From positions 2,108,001-2,172,000 of the forward strand of contig CBDIIA010000003.1 in NCBI GenBank assembly GCA_965279475.1: DNA of 64,000 bases, written 5' to 3'. Within the stretch, counting starts at the first letter, position 1, and each line of letters starts with the position of its first letter. The position numbers and the translations under genes are program-made. Under the pieces are notes generated by a model. The model made no database searches. It was not told the origin of the DNA and saw only the letters and a program-made list of their open reading frames with translations. This DNA is from Pseudorhodoferax sp965279475 (GTDB taxonomy: Bacteria > Pseudomonadota > Gammaproteobacteria > Burkholderiales > Burkholderiaceae_C). Positions 39,515 to 47,025 of the stretch are shown here, in pieces.

Positions 39515-39717
39515 CGAATGGCGTCCTGCACATCGTCCGAGTTCACACCCAATGCCGCCAGCTTGGCGCGAACGGCATCGCCACGCTGGATACGCACCGG
39601 GCTGAGAACAATCTGCCCATCCCTGGCTTCAACATCGAAGTACTCCGTGGCACCCACGGCCTGCACGATGCTCTTGGGCAGCGTGAGCTGGTTCTTGGAG
39701 GTGATCTTGGCAAGCAT
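39493..39717 (-). CDS. AbrB/MazE-type antitoxin
   Basis: A 74-residue protein with an N-terminal swapped-hairpin AbrB DNA-binding domain: MLAKITSKNQLTLPKSIVQA, then EYFDVEARDGQIVLSPV. The C-terminal tail (residues 47-74) would hold the toxin. The ATG at 39717 is chosen because it starts the AbrB domain. A 19-base palindrome begins 10 bases upstream, the probable autoregulatory site. Confidence 0.87.
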   Translation of the reverse strand: MLAKITSKNQLTLPKSIVQAVGATEYFDVEARDGQIVLSPVRIQRGDAVRAKLAALGVNSDDVQDAIRWARAPK

Positions 39718-39727
39718 GGGATTCCCG

Positions 39728-39746
39728 AAGTAAGGATTCCTTACTT
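39728..39746. promoter_or_regulatory. Palindromic operator of the AbrB/PIN pair
   Basis: AAGTAAGGA-T-TCCTTACTT is a perfect 9+1+9 palindrome. It lies between the antitoxin start (39717) and the Kdo hydroxylase stop region, in an AT-rich patch. Autoregulation by the antitoxin or the complex is expected for such pairs. Confidence 0.6.
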
Positions 39747-39775
39747 TACCAGCACACTGCCGCCGGTGCAACCCG

Positions 39776-40657
39776 CTACAGCGCCGCCCCCGCCAGCGGC
39801 CGCCCGGCCAGCCGCGACAGGATGCCCAGCGGGCTGGTCTCGGGCCGTGCCTGGTGCTGCGGCGCCATGAAGTAGGTCTGCTCCATCATGTACTGCCCGC
39901 TGTGCACAGCGTGCAGCGTCTGGTCGGAGAAGCAGACCCAGGTACTTCCCGCCGCGAAGCGGAACTCGGTCTGCTCGGCCTCGCGCTGGTAGCCCATGTC
40001 CTGCTTCATCAGGTCGTGCAGCTGCAGCATCATGTGGTCGTACTCGCTGCGCAGCGACTTGGTGACGTGCAGGCGCTGCAGCAGCGCGGCCTGCCAGGCG
40101 TGGTAGCGCTTGACCTGGGGCATGAAGTGCGCGGCCATCGCCTCGAACGGCTCGCCGACGCGCCAGACGCGCGGCGTGCCTTGCGGGTTGAGGTTGTGGA
40201 AGACACGCAGGATGCGGGCGCCGCGGTTCGGCCGCGACGGGAACGCGTCGACGTGCAGCCGCTTGTCGTCGGCCCGCCACGACTGCGCACGCGATGCGAC
40301 CTCGCTCGGCCGAAAGCTGGTGGGTTGTGCCGTCAGGTGGCCGCGGTAGGCCGGAAACAGCCGGTCCACCAGTTGCGTGGCCTGCGTGCGGTAGCGCAGC
40401 AGCATCGCGTCGAGCAGGTCGATCTCGTGCGGGCTGCCCTGCGCCCCGACCACGCGGGTGCCGGGCGACTGGCTGATGTTGCGTTTGGCCGGGTCGCGCA
40501 GATCGGGCCGCAGCAGCGTACGCTCTTCGGCGGACAGCGCGAACCGCAGCGCCGGAAAGTACAGCACGCGCCCGGCCTCCACGGTCTCGGTGGACGCAGG
40601 CACGGCCTCTGCGGGGGACCAGTCGGTGGTGGCGAGCGTGACGATGGGGTCGGTCAT
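39776..40657 (-). CDS. kdoO: Kdo 3-hydroxylase family Fe(II)/2-oxoglutarate dioxygenase
   Basis: A 293-residue protein resembling the Kdo hydroxylases of Burkholderia and Yersinia, which convert the outer Kdo of LPS to D-glycero-D-talo-oct-2-ulosonic acid (Ko). The facial triad starts with His135-x-Asp137 in KRLHVDAFPSRP. The second His is probably in DQTLHAVHSGQY, and RILRVFHNLNP and RVWRVGEPFE are family blocks. A start 5 codons upstream (40672) is possible. It stands apart from waaA and waaC but would act on their product. Confidence 0.8.
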   Translation of the reverse strand: MTDPIVTLATTDWSPAEAVPASTETVEAGRVLYFPALRFALSAEERTLLRPDLRDPAKRNISQSPGTRVVGAQGSPHEIDLLDAMLLRYRTQATQLVDRLFPAYRGHLTAQPTSFRPSEVASRAQSWRADDKRLHVDAFPSRPNRGARILRVFHNLNPQGTPRVWRVGEPFEAMAAHFMPQVKRYHAWQAALLQRLHVTKSLRSEYDHMMLQLHDLMKQDMGYQREAEQTEFRFAAGSTWVCFSDQTLHAVHSGQYMMEQTYFMAPQHQARPETSPLGILSRLAGRPLAGAAL

Positions 40658-40718
40658 GCCGGCATTTTCCACGACCGCCGGGACCCGGACCGCCCTGCTC
40701 GGCGGCGCGGCGCCCGCC

Positions 40719-41777
40719 TCAGGCCAAGGCCTGCTTCGGCCGCGGCGTACGGGCCCGCGCCAGCAGGCACAGCTCGACGAACAGCACCTGCGCCGCCACC
40801 TGCGCGGTGTTGGTCGTGGCGTCGTATTGCGGCGCCACTTCCATCACGTCGGCGCCGATGAACGGCAGGCCGATCAGGCCGCGCAGCAATGCCAGCACCT
40901 CGCGCGGCGTGAGGCCGCCAACTTCGGGTGTGCCGGTGCCGGGCGCAAAACCGGGGTCGACGCTGTCGATGTCGAACGTCAGGTAGACCGGCCCGTCGCC
41001 CACCACGCGCCGCGCCTCGGCAATCACGGCGTCGACGCCCATCGCCGCGAACTTCTCGGCGTGGACCACGGTCATGCCGCTCTCGCGCGAGAACTCCCAC
41101 AGGTATTCGGCCCCACCGCGGATGCCGATCTGGATGGTGCGCTGCGGGTCGAGCACACCGTCGAGCACGGCCTGGCGGAACGGCGCGCCGTGGTGGAATT
41201 TCGAGCCCTCATACACGCCGCTGGTGTCGCAATGCGCGTCGATGTGGATCAGCCCGACCGGCCGCTCGGCCCCCAGCGCGCGCAGGATCGGATAGGTGAC
41301 CGAATGGTCGCCGCCCACCGACAGCGGCAAGGCGCCGGTCGCCGCCAGCCGGCGGTAGAAGGCCTCGATGTCGGCATGGCAGGTGGCCAGGTCGAAGCGG
41401 CTTCCCATCGGCACGTCGCCGATGTCGGCGGCCTGGATCTCCAGCAGCGGCGCCATGTGCAGCGCGTGTTCGACCGGCCCCACACGCTCGATGCCGCGCA
41501 CCGCGCGGGGCCCGAGCCGGGCACCGGCGCGGTTGGTCACGCCCAGGTCCATCGGCACGCCGACCACGGCCACGTCGAGCCCGCCGGCATCGGGCAGGTC
41601 GGCCGCTTCGGGCCGGAACGGCAGCGACAGGAACGTGGCCGGGTCCGAGAAAGGCCACTTGCGCCGGTCGCCGTCGAACTGCTGCGCGACCACGGCGCGG
41701 TACACCGGATCGAGGATGTCTTCGCTGCCCTGGTTGCCGTAGCGCTGGCGCAGCTGTGAGAGAAGTTGCGCGTCCAT
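40719..41777 (-). CDS. Agmatinase/ureohydrolase family enzyme
   Basis: A 352-residue binuclear manganese hydrolase of the arginase/agmatinase superfamily. All six metal ligands are present: His158 (GGDHSV), Asp180, His182 and Asp184 (IDAHCDTSG), Asp269 and Asp271 (FDIDSVDP). It removes urea from a guanidino group. The substrate loop GVYEGSKFHHGAPFR and an N-terminal extension of about 60 residues resemble guanidino-acid hydrolases rather than E. coli SpeB, so guanidinobutyrate, guanidinopropionate or agmatine are all possible. It is the last gene of the lyase-ABC operon and abuts the binding-protein gene. Confidence 0.85.
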   Translation of the reverse strand: MDAQLLSQLRQRYGNQGSEDILDPVYRAVVAQQFDGDRRKWPFSDPATFLSLPFRPEAADLPDAGGLDVAVVGVPMDLGVTNRAGARLGPRAVRGIERVGPVEHALHMAPLLEIQAADIGDVPMGSRFDLATCHADIEAFYRRLAATGALPLSVGGDHSVTYPILRALGAERPVGLIHIDAHCDTSGVYEGSKFHHGAPFRQAVLDGVLDPQRTIQIGIRGGAEYLWEFSRESGMTVVHAEKFAAMGVDAVIAEARRVVGDGPVYLTFDIDSVDPGFAPGTGTPEVGGLTPREVLALLRGLIGLPFIGADVMEVAPQYDATTNTAQVAAQVLFVELCLLARARTPRPKQALA

Positions 41778-42620
41778 TTACTTTGCGGGCTCTCCGTTGA
41801 TGCGCACCATGTCGATGGCCGAACCGTCGACGCCGAACTTGCCGAAGATGGTCTTGTAGCTGCCGTCGGCCATCACCTTCTTCAGCGCGGCGGCCACCGC
41901 GTCGCGCAGCTCGGTGTCCTTCTTCGCGAACGCCATGCCCTGCTGCACGCTGGTGAAGGGCGCGCCGATCACGATGTAGGCGTTGGGCTCCATCTTCAGG
42001 ATGTAGGGCAAGGTCTCGCTGCCCTGCACTGCCGCCTCGATGCGGCCTTGCTTCAGCTGCGTGCGGGCGTCGGCCGAACCTTCGGTGCCCACCACCTTGA
42101 TCGCCGGTTTTCCCTTGGCCACGCAGTTGGCCTCGCTCCACTTCTCGGTCTCGGCCGGGAACGAGGTGCGCCGGCTCATGCCGATCGACTTGCCGCACAG
42201 GTCGGCCTGGGTCTTGAACTCTGCCGCGCGCGCCGCCTGCGCGAAGAACTGCGCGCCCGAGTTCATGTAGTTGACGAAGTCGGCCGTCGCACGCCGGGCC
42301 GGCAGGTCGGTCATGCCGCTCATGATCATGTCGACACGGCCGGTGGCAAGCGACGGCATCATCTGCTCGAAGGCGACGGTCGACCATTCGATCTTGACGC
42401 CGAGCGCTTTGCCGATGGCCTCGCCCAGGTCGATGTCGACGCCCATCAGCGTGTCGGTGGCCGGGTCGCGGAACTCCATCGGCGGGTAGTTCGGCTGGTT
42501 GGCGATCACCAGCTTGCCGGCGGCCTTGATGCGGGCCGGCAAGGCCTGCGCCGAGGCCAGGCCGGCTGCGAAGGTCAGCGCGGCGAACAGCGCGAGGGGC
42601 GGCGAAAAACGAAACTTCAT
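41778..42620 (-). CDS. Polar amino acid ABC transporter substrate-binding protein
   Basis: A 280-residue family-3 (SBP_bac_3) binding protein. It has a Sec signal peptide ending near AGLASAQA (residue 24) and the hallmark GKLVIANQPNYPPMEFRDPATD. The central block GVDIDLGEAIGKALGVKIEW and the ligand region SGMTDLPAR follow. It serves the permease and ATPase upstream in the same operon. Its ligand is expected to be basic or guanidino-like because of the enzymes it travels with. Confidence 0.9.
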   Translation of the reverse strand: MKFRFSPPLALFAALTFAAGLASAQALPARIKAAGKLVIANQPNYPPMEFRDPATDTLMGVDIDLGEAIGKALGVKIEWSTVAFEQMMPSLATGRVDMIMSGMTDLPARRATADFVNYMNSGAQFFAQAARAAEFKTQADLCGKSIGMSRRTSFPAETEKWSEANCVAKGKPAIKVVGTEGSADARTQLKQGRIEAAVQGSETLPYILKMEPNAYIVIGAPFTSVQQGMAFAKKDTELRDAVAAALKKVMADGSYKTIFGKFGVDGSAIDMVRINGEPAK

Positions 42621-42651
42621 CGTGATCTCCTGCAAAGTTGGAAAAGTCGGT

Positions 42652-43443
42652 CTACTTGCGCACAGCGTTCATGAACGCGATGGTCTGGGGATGCGTGGGC
42701 TGGCCCAGCACGGCCGCTGCCGGGCCGGCCTCGACGACCTTGCCCTTCTGCATGAAGACCACGGTGTCGGCCACGTCGCGGGCAAAGCCCAGCTCGTGCG
42801 TGACGACCACCATGGTCATGCCCGAATCGGCCAGGTCGCGCATCACGGCCAGCACCTCGGCCACCAGCTCCGGGTCCAGCGCCGAGGTAGGCTCGTCGAA
42901 CAGCATCAGCTCGGGGTTCATGCACAGCGCACGCGCGATCGCCACACGCTGCTGCTGCCCGCCCGACAACTGCGACGGCCAGGCATCGGCCTTGTCGGCC
43001 AGCCCCACGCGGCGCAGCAGCTCCACGGCGCGCTCGCGCACCTGGGCCACCGGCTGCTTCAGCACCTGCACCGGCCCCTCCATCACGTTCTGCAGCGTGG
43101 TCATGTGCGGGAACAGGTTGAAGCGCTGGAACACCATGCCGACGCGACGGCGCTGCTGCGCGATCTCGTGGTCGCGCAGCTCGTGCAGCTTGCGGCCTTC
43201 GCTGCGGTAGCCCACCAGCTGCTCGTTGAGCCAGATCGCGCCGCCGTCGATGCGCTCCAGCATGTTGATGCAGCGCAGAAAGGTGCTCTTGCCCGAGCCG
43301 GACGAGCCGATGATGCAGCAGACCTCGCCGCGCGCCACGCTCAGGCTCACCTTGTCCAGCGCAACGACGCTGCCGAAATGCTTGCTGACGTCGATCGCCC
43401 GGATCAGCGGGGCCACCGGGGTGGCGGGCATCGCGTCGCTCAC
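42652..43443 (-). CDS. Polar amino acid ABC transporter ATPase
   Basis: A 263-residue ATPase of the GlnQ/HisP type. Walker A is GSSGSGKST (residues 46-54), the signature is LSGGQQQR, and Walker B is LMLFDEPTSALDPE; the H-loop His is in VTHELGFA. It energises import with the single permease encoded 61 bases upstream. Confidence 0.95.
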   Translation of the reverse strand: MSDAMPATPVAPLIRAIDVSKHFGSVVALDKVSLSVARGEVCCIIGSSGSGKSTFLRCINMLERIDGGAIWLNEQLVGYRSEGRKLHELRDHEIAQQRRRVGMVFQRFNLFPHMTTLQNVMEGPVQVLKQPVAQVRERAVELLRRVGLADKADAWPSQLSGGQQQRVAIARALCMNPELMLFDEPTSALDPELVAEVLAVMRDLADSGMTMVVVTHELGFARDVADTVVFMQKGKVVEAGPAAAVLGQPTHPQTIAFMNAVRK

Positions 43444-43504
43444 TGGGTAACCTCCGTGCGTTGCACTGCGGTGCGAGCTTGCTCCGGGCGGCCGAGCGCG
43501 TCGC

Positions 43505-44374
43505 TCATACCGTCGTGCGCAGCGCCGATGCGCCGCGGCCGTAATGGCGCTCGATGGTGTACTGGCCCACCGACAGCAGCGACACCACCACCAGGTACCA
43601 GATGCTGGCCACGATCAGCAGCTCGAGCACACGCGAGTTGGCGTAGTAGATGATCTGCGCGTTGTGCAGGATCTCCGAATACTGGATCACGCTGGCCAGC
43701 GAGGTCAGCTTGACCATGCCGATCACCTCGTTGCCCACGGGCGGCACGATCACGCGCATCGCCTGCGGCAGCACGATGCGCCGCAGCATCTGGAACTGCG
43801 TCATGCCGATGGCCCGCGCCGCCTCGTACTGACCGCTGTCGACCGCCAGCAGCCCACCGCGCACCACCTCGGCCGTGTAGGCGCCCTGCTGGATGCCCAG
43901 GCCCAGCATTGCCGCGACAAAGGGTGTCATCAGGTCGACCGTGCGCCACTCGACGATGCCCGGAATGCCGATGGTCGGGAAGATCAGCGCCAGGTTGAAC
44001 CACAGCAGCAGCTGCAGCAGCGCCGGCGCACCACGGAACAGGAAGATGTAGCCGGTCGCCACGCTGCGCAGCACCGGGTTGGACGACACCCGCATGATGG
44101 CGAACACCACGCCGAGCGTGATGCCCAGCAGCATCGCACAGACCGTCATCACCAGCGTGTTGACCAGGCCGTTCAGGATGGTATTGACGGTGAGGAACTG
44201 GCGCACGTACGCCCACTCGATCTGGCTGTGCCAGAGTGCCCGGGCAAAGGCCAGCAACAGCAGCACGATCACCACCGACGCGACGATGCGGCCGATGTGC
44301 CGGCGTGGTACCAGTTCGAGATGCGCGATCTCGTGCGCGTTGCTGCCGGCTGGCGGGGGCGCGGTGGCGCTCAT
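43505..44374 (-). CDS. Polar amino acid ABC transporter permease
   Basis: A 289-residue inner-membrane permease of the HisM/GlnP type. It has a longer N-terminal tail than usual, a first helix near residues 28-46, and four or five more helices. The EAA loop reads YEAARAIGMTQFQMLRRIVLPQAMRVIVPP. Only one permease is encoded, so it should act as a homodimer. Its ATG overlaps the argH-like stop (ATGA), tying import to the lyase. Confidence 0.93.
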   Translation of the reverse strand: MSATAPPPAGSNAHEIAHLELVPRRHIGRIVASVVIVLLLLAFARALWHSQIEWAYVRQFLTVNTILNGLVNTLVMTVCAMLLGITLGVVFAIMRVSSNPVLRSVATGYIFLFRGAPALLQLLLWFNLALIFPTIGIPGIVEWRTVDLMTPFVAAMLGLGIQQGAYTAEVVRGGLLAVDSGQYEAARAIGMTQFQMLRRIVLPQAMRVIVPPVGNEVIGMVKLTSLASVIQYSEILHNAQIIYYANSRVLELLIVASIWYLVVVSLLSVGQYTIERHYGRGASALRTTV

Positions 44375-45801
44375 GCTTTGGCTTGCGCCCATGCGGCATG
44401 TGCGTCGAGCACGGCCGTCAGCGCAGTCATCTGCTCGCGCACGCGCACCGGCGCCGTGCCGCCGCTGCCGGTGCGCAAGCCCACCGCGCGGTCGAGGTCG
44501 AGGCAGTCCAGCACCGGGGCGCCGAGCCGGGCGTCGATCTGGCCCAGGTCGGCCACCGACAGGTCCGACAGGTCCTTGCCCTGGCGTTCGCAGTACTGCA
44601 CCACAGCGCCGGTGACCTCGTGTGCTGTCGCGAACGGCATGCCGCCGCGCGCCAGCCAGTCGGCGATCTCGGTCGCCAGCGTGAAGCCCAGCGGCGCATC
44701 GCGCCGGATGCGCGCAGCGTCGAACTTCAGCGTGCGCACCATGCCGGCGAAGGCCGGCAGCACCAGCTCGAGCACGCCCATGGTCTCGAGCACCGAACGT
44801 TTGTCCTCGGCCAGGTCGCGGTTGTAGGCCAGCGGCAGGCCCTTCAACGTGGCCAGCACGCCGGCCAGGTTGCCGATCAGCGTGCCCGACATGCCGCGCG
44901 TGAGTTCGGCGATGTCCGGGTTCTTCTTCTGCGGCATGATGGAACTCCCCGTCGAATAGGCATCGTCGAGCCGCACCCAGGCGAACTGGCGCGACGCCCA
45001 CAGGCAGATCTCTTCGGCCAGCCGCGACAGGTTGACGCCGGTCATCGCGCAGGCGAAGTGGAACTCGGCCACGTGGTCGCGGCTCGCCACCGCGTCGATC
45101 GAGTTCTCGCAGACGCCGGCGTAACCCATCTCGACCGCCGCCAAATCGGGCCGCAGCGCGATGGCCGAGCCGCCCAGCGCGGCCGCGCCCAGCGGCGACA
45201 GGTTGAAGCGCTCGGTCCAGTCCATGAAGCGGCTGCAGTCGCGCCGCAGCGCCTGCGCATGGGCCAGCAGCTGGTGGCCGAACGACACCGGCTGCGCCGG
45301 CTGCAGGTGCGTGAAGCCCGGCGCCACCGTGTCCACGTGCAGTGCGGCCTGCTCGACGATGGCGCGCTGGATGTCGACAATGCCGCGCACCACCTCGCGC
45401 GCCCGGCGCCGCAGGAACAGCCGCAGGTCGTTGGCCGTCTGGTCGTTGCGCGAGCGCCCGGCGCGCAGCTTGCCGCCGAGAGCGCCCAGGCGCTCGACCA
45501 GCAGGCGTTCCAGGAAGGTGTGCACGTCCTCGTCGGCCGGGATCGGCACCGAACGGCCGTCGCGCACGTCGGCCTCGATCGTGTCCAGCGCGGCCAGCAT
45601 GCGCTGGCATTCGTCGGCCGTCAGCAGCCCGCTGCGCTCCAGTTCTCGGGCATGGGCGCGTGAGCCGATCAGGTCCTCGACGTACAGCGCGAAGTAGGCG
45701 GCGGGCGAACGCGACAGCCGTGTCAGCGCGTCGGACGGGCCGGACGCGAACCGGCCGCCCCACAGGCTGGTGTTGGAAGCGCTGGCCTCTTGGTCTTGCA
45801 T
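44371..45801 (-). CDS. argH: Argininosuccinate lyase homologue, catabolic-operon type
   Basis: A 476-residue member of the aspartase/fumarase superfamily, closest to argininosuccinate lyase. The N-terminal LWGGRF and DLIGSRAHA, the catalytic base region GFTHLQPAQPVSFGH, and the flexible-loop signature TGSSIMPQKKNPD with the catalytic Ser are intact, so it should be active and release fumarate. The context is not arginine biosynthesis: it leads an operon with an amino acid importer and a ureohydrolase, divergent from a LysR regulator. Related lyases outside biosynthesis include EDDS lyase. The ATG at 45801 is preferred over 45912. Confidence 0.82.
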   Translation of the reverse strand: MQDQEASASNTSLWGGRFASGPSDALTRLSRSPAAYFALYVEDLIGSRAHARELERSGLLTADECQRMLAALDTIEADVRDGRSVPIPADEDVHTFLERLLVERLGALGGKLRAGRSRNDQTANDLRLFLRRRAREVVRGIVDIQRAIVEQAALHVDTVAPGFTHLQPAQPVSFGHQLLAHAQALRRDCSRFMDWTERFNLSPLGAAALGGSAIALRPDLAAVEMGYAGVCENSIDAVASRDHVAEFHFACAMTGVNLSRLAEEICLWASRQFAWVRLDDAYSTGSSIMPQKKNPDIAELTRGMSGTLIGNLAGVLATLKGLPLAYNRDLAEDKRSVLETMGVLELVLPAFAGMVRTLKFDAARIRRDAPLGFTLATEIADWLARGGMPFATAHEVTGAVVQYCERQGKDLSDLSVADLGQIDARLGAPVLDCLDLDRAVGLRTGSGGTAPVRVREQMTALTAVLDAHAAWAQAKA

Positions 45802-45886
45802 GGCGGTGGATTCCTTCAACCGGCCACCCACGGGCGGATGGAGTACGGGATGCGAATCGATTATGGGAGCCTGCCTGCGCGCCGGC

Positions 45887-45929
45887 AAACGACGTTTTGT
45901 GGAGGGCGCCATGACCTGGCGTCATGGCG
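45887..45929. promoter_or_regulatory. Two palindromes between argH homologue and LysR gene
   Basis: AAACG-A-CGTTT (45887-45897) and the longer, perfect CGCCATGAC-CTGGC-GTCATGGCG (45907-45929) lie in the 181-base divergent gap. The second is a 9+5+9 inverted repeat. One or both are likely sites for the LysR regulator. Confidence 0.5.
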
Positions 45930-45982
45930 GCACGGTCCTTGCGTCACGCAGCGCGTGCACCTCGATTCCTGAACCAACCCAC

Positions 45983-46933
45983 ATGCCCGCGAAATCCGGA
46001 CTCCCCTCGTTGTCGGCGCTGCAGATGTTTGCCGTGGCCGCCAGGCATCTCAACTTCACCCGCGCGGCACAGGAGCTGTGCGTGACCCAGGGCGCGGTCA
46101 GCCGGCAGGTCCTGCAGCTCGAATCGGCGCTGGGCCGGCCGCTGTTCGTGCGCCAGCCCAAGGGCCTGGCGCTGACGCCCGCCGGTGCCAAGCTGGCCCA
46201 GGTCACGCAGCACAGCTTCGCGGCGATCCGCCAGGCGACGCAGGAAATCCAGGCGTCGAACAGCCAGTTGCGCGTGCTGGTGCCGACCTGCCTGATGCGC
46301 TGGGCCATGCCGATCCTGCTGGCGTTCCAGGCGACCTACGCCGAACAGCCGCTGTCGATCACGACCACGATCAGCCACCTGGCCGACGATCCGGCGCAAG
46401 ACTTCGACGTGGCCTTCGTCTACGACCCGCTGGAGCGTCCGACCACGCCCGGCCTGCCGCTGTTCCCCGAACATCTGGTCCCGGTCTGCGCGCCGCACCT
46501 GCAGCAGCAGGCCGCACCGATCGCCGGCCCGGCCGACCTGGCGCGCCACGTGCTGCTGCACGCCCGGGCCGACCACGCCGACTGGAAACTGTGGCTGGCC
46601 CACGTCGGTTGCCCCACGGTCGACGCCGCACGCGGCATGCAGTTCGAGACGCTGGACCTGTCGATCCACGCGGCGATGGCGGGTTACGGCGTCGCGATGG
46701 GCGACAAGGTCGTCAACGCGCCCGACCTGGCCAACGGCTCGCTGCTGTGCCCGTTCGACGCATCGGTGGCCACGGGCTATGGCTACGTGATGGTGTGGCG
46801 GTCGGACAGCGCCGTCGTGCAGCAGCTGCGCGACGAGTTCATCGTGCCGGCTGCCGCGGCGGCGCGCGCACTGCAGGCGCCGGTGGCGGCGGCAGGCCAC
46901 CGCAAGTCACGCACGGCCCTGCCCGCAGCCTGA
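45983..46933 (+). CDS. LysR-family regulator (GcvA-like) of the lyase-ABC operon
   Basis: A 316-residue LysR protein of the GcvA/AmpR-like branch. Its N-terminus LPSLSALQMFAVAARHLNFTRAAQELCVTQGAVS is typical of that branch. The helix-turn-helix covers about residues 9-65. The effector domain follows, and a short Ala-rich tail ends the protein. It is divergent from the argH homologue with two palindromes between, so it is the probable local regulator. Confidence 0.9.
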   Translation: MPAKSGLPSLSALQMFAVAARHLNFTRAAQELCVTQGAVSRQVLQLESALGRPLFVRQPKGLALTPAGAKLAQVTQHSFAAIRQATQEIQASNSQLRVLVPTCLMRWAMPILLAFQATYAEQPLSITTTISHLADDPAQDFDVAFVYDPLERPTTPGLPLFPEHLVPVCAPHLQQQAAPIAGPADLARHVLLHARADHADWKLWLAHVGCPTVDAARGMQFETLDLSIHAAMAGYGVAMGDKVVNAPDLANGSLLCPFDASVATGYGYVMVWRSDSAVVQQLRDEFIVPAAAAARALQAPVAAAGHRKSRTALPAA

Positions 46934-47025
46934 CACCCGCGCCCCGCCCAGAGGGCGCAAGACCGGGCCATCCACAGGTCCGAAAACGGCTATTCGGCCC
47001 GGCAGCGGCGCGTATCATCGACCGC

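Noticed and set aside
45802..45982. Guanidine riboswitch before the argH/ureohydrolase operon
   Set aside because: No ACGR loops or conserved ykkC-type core could be found; only palindromes fitting a protein site are present.
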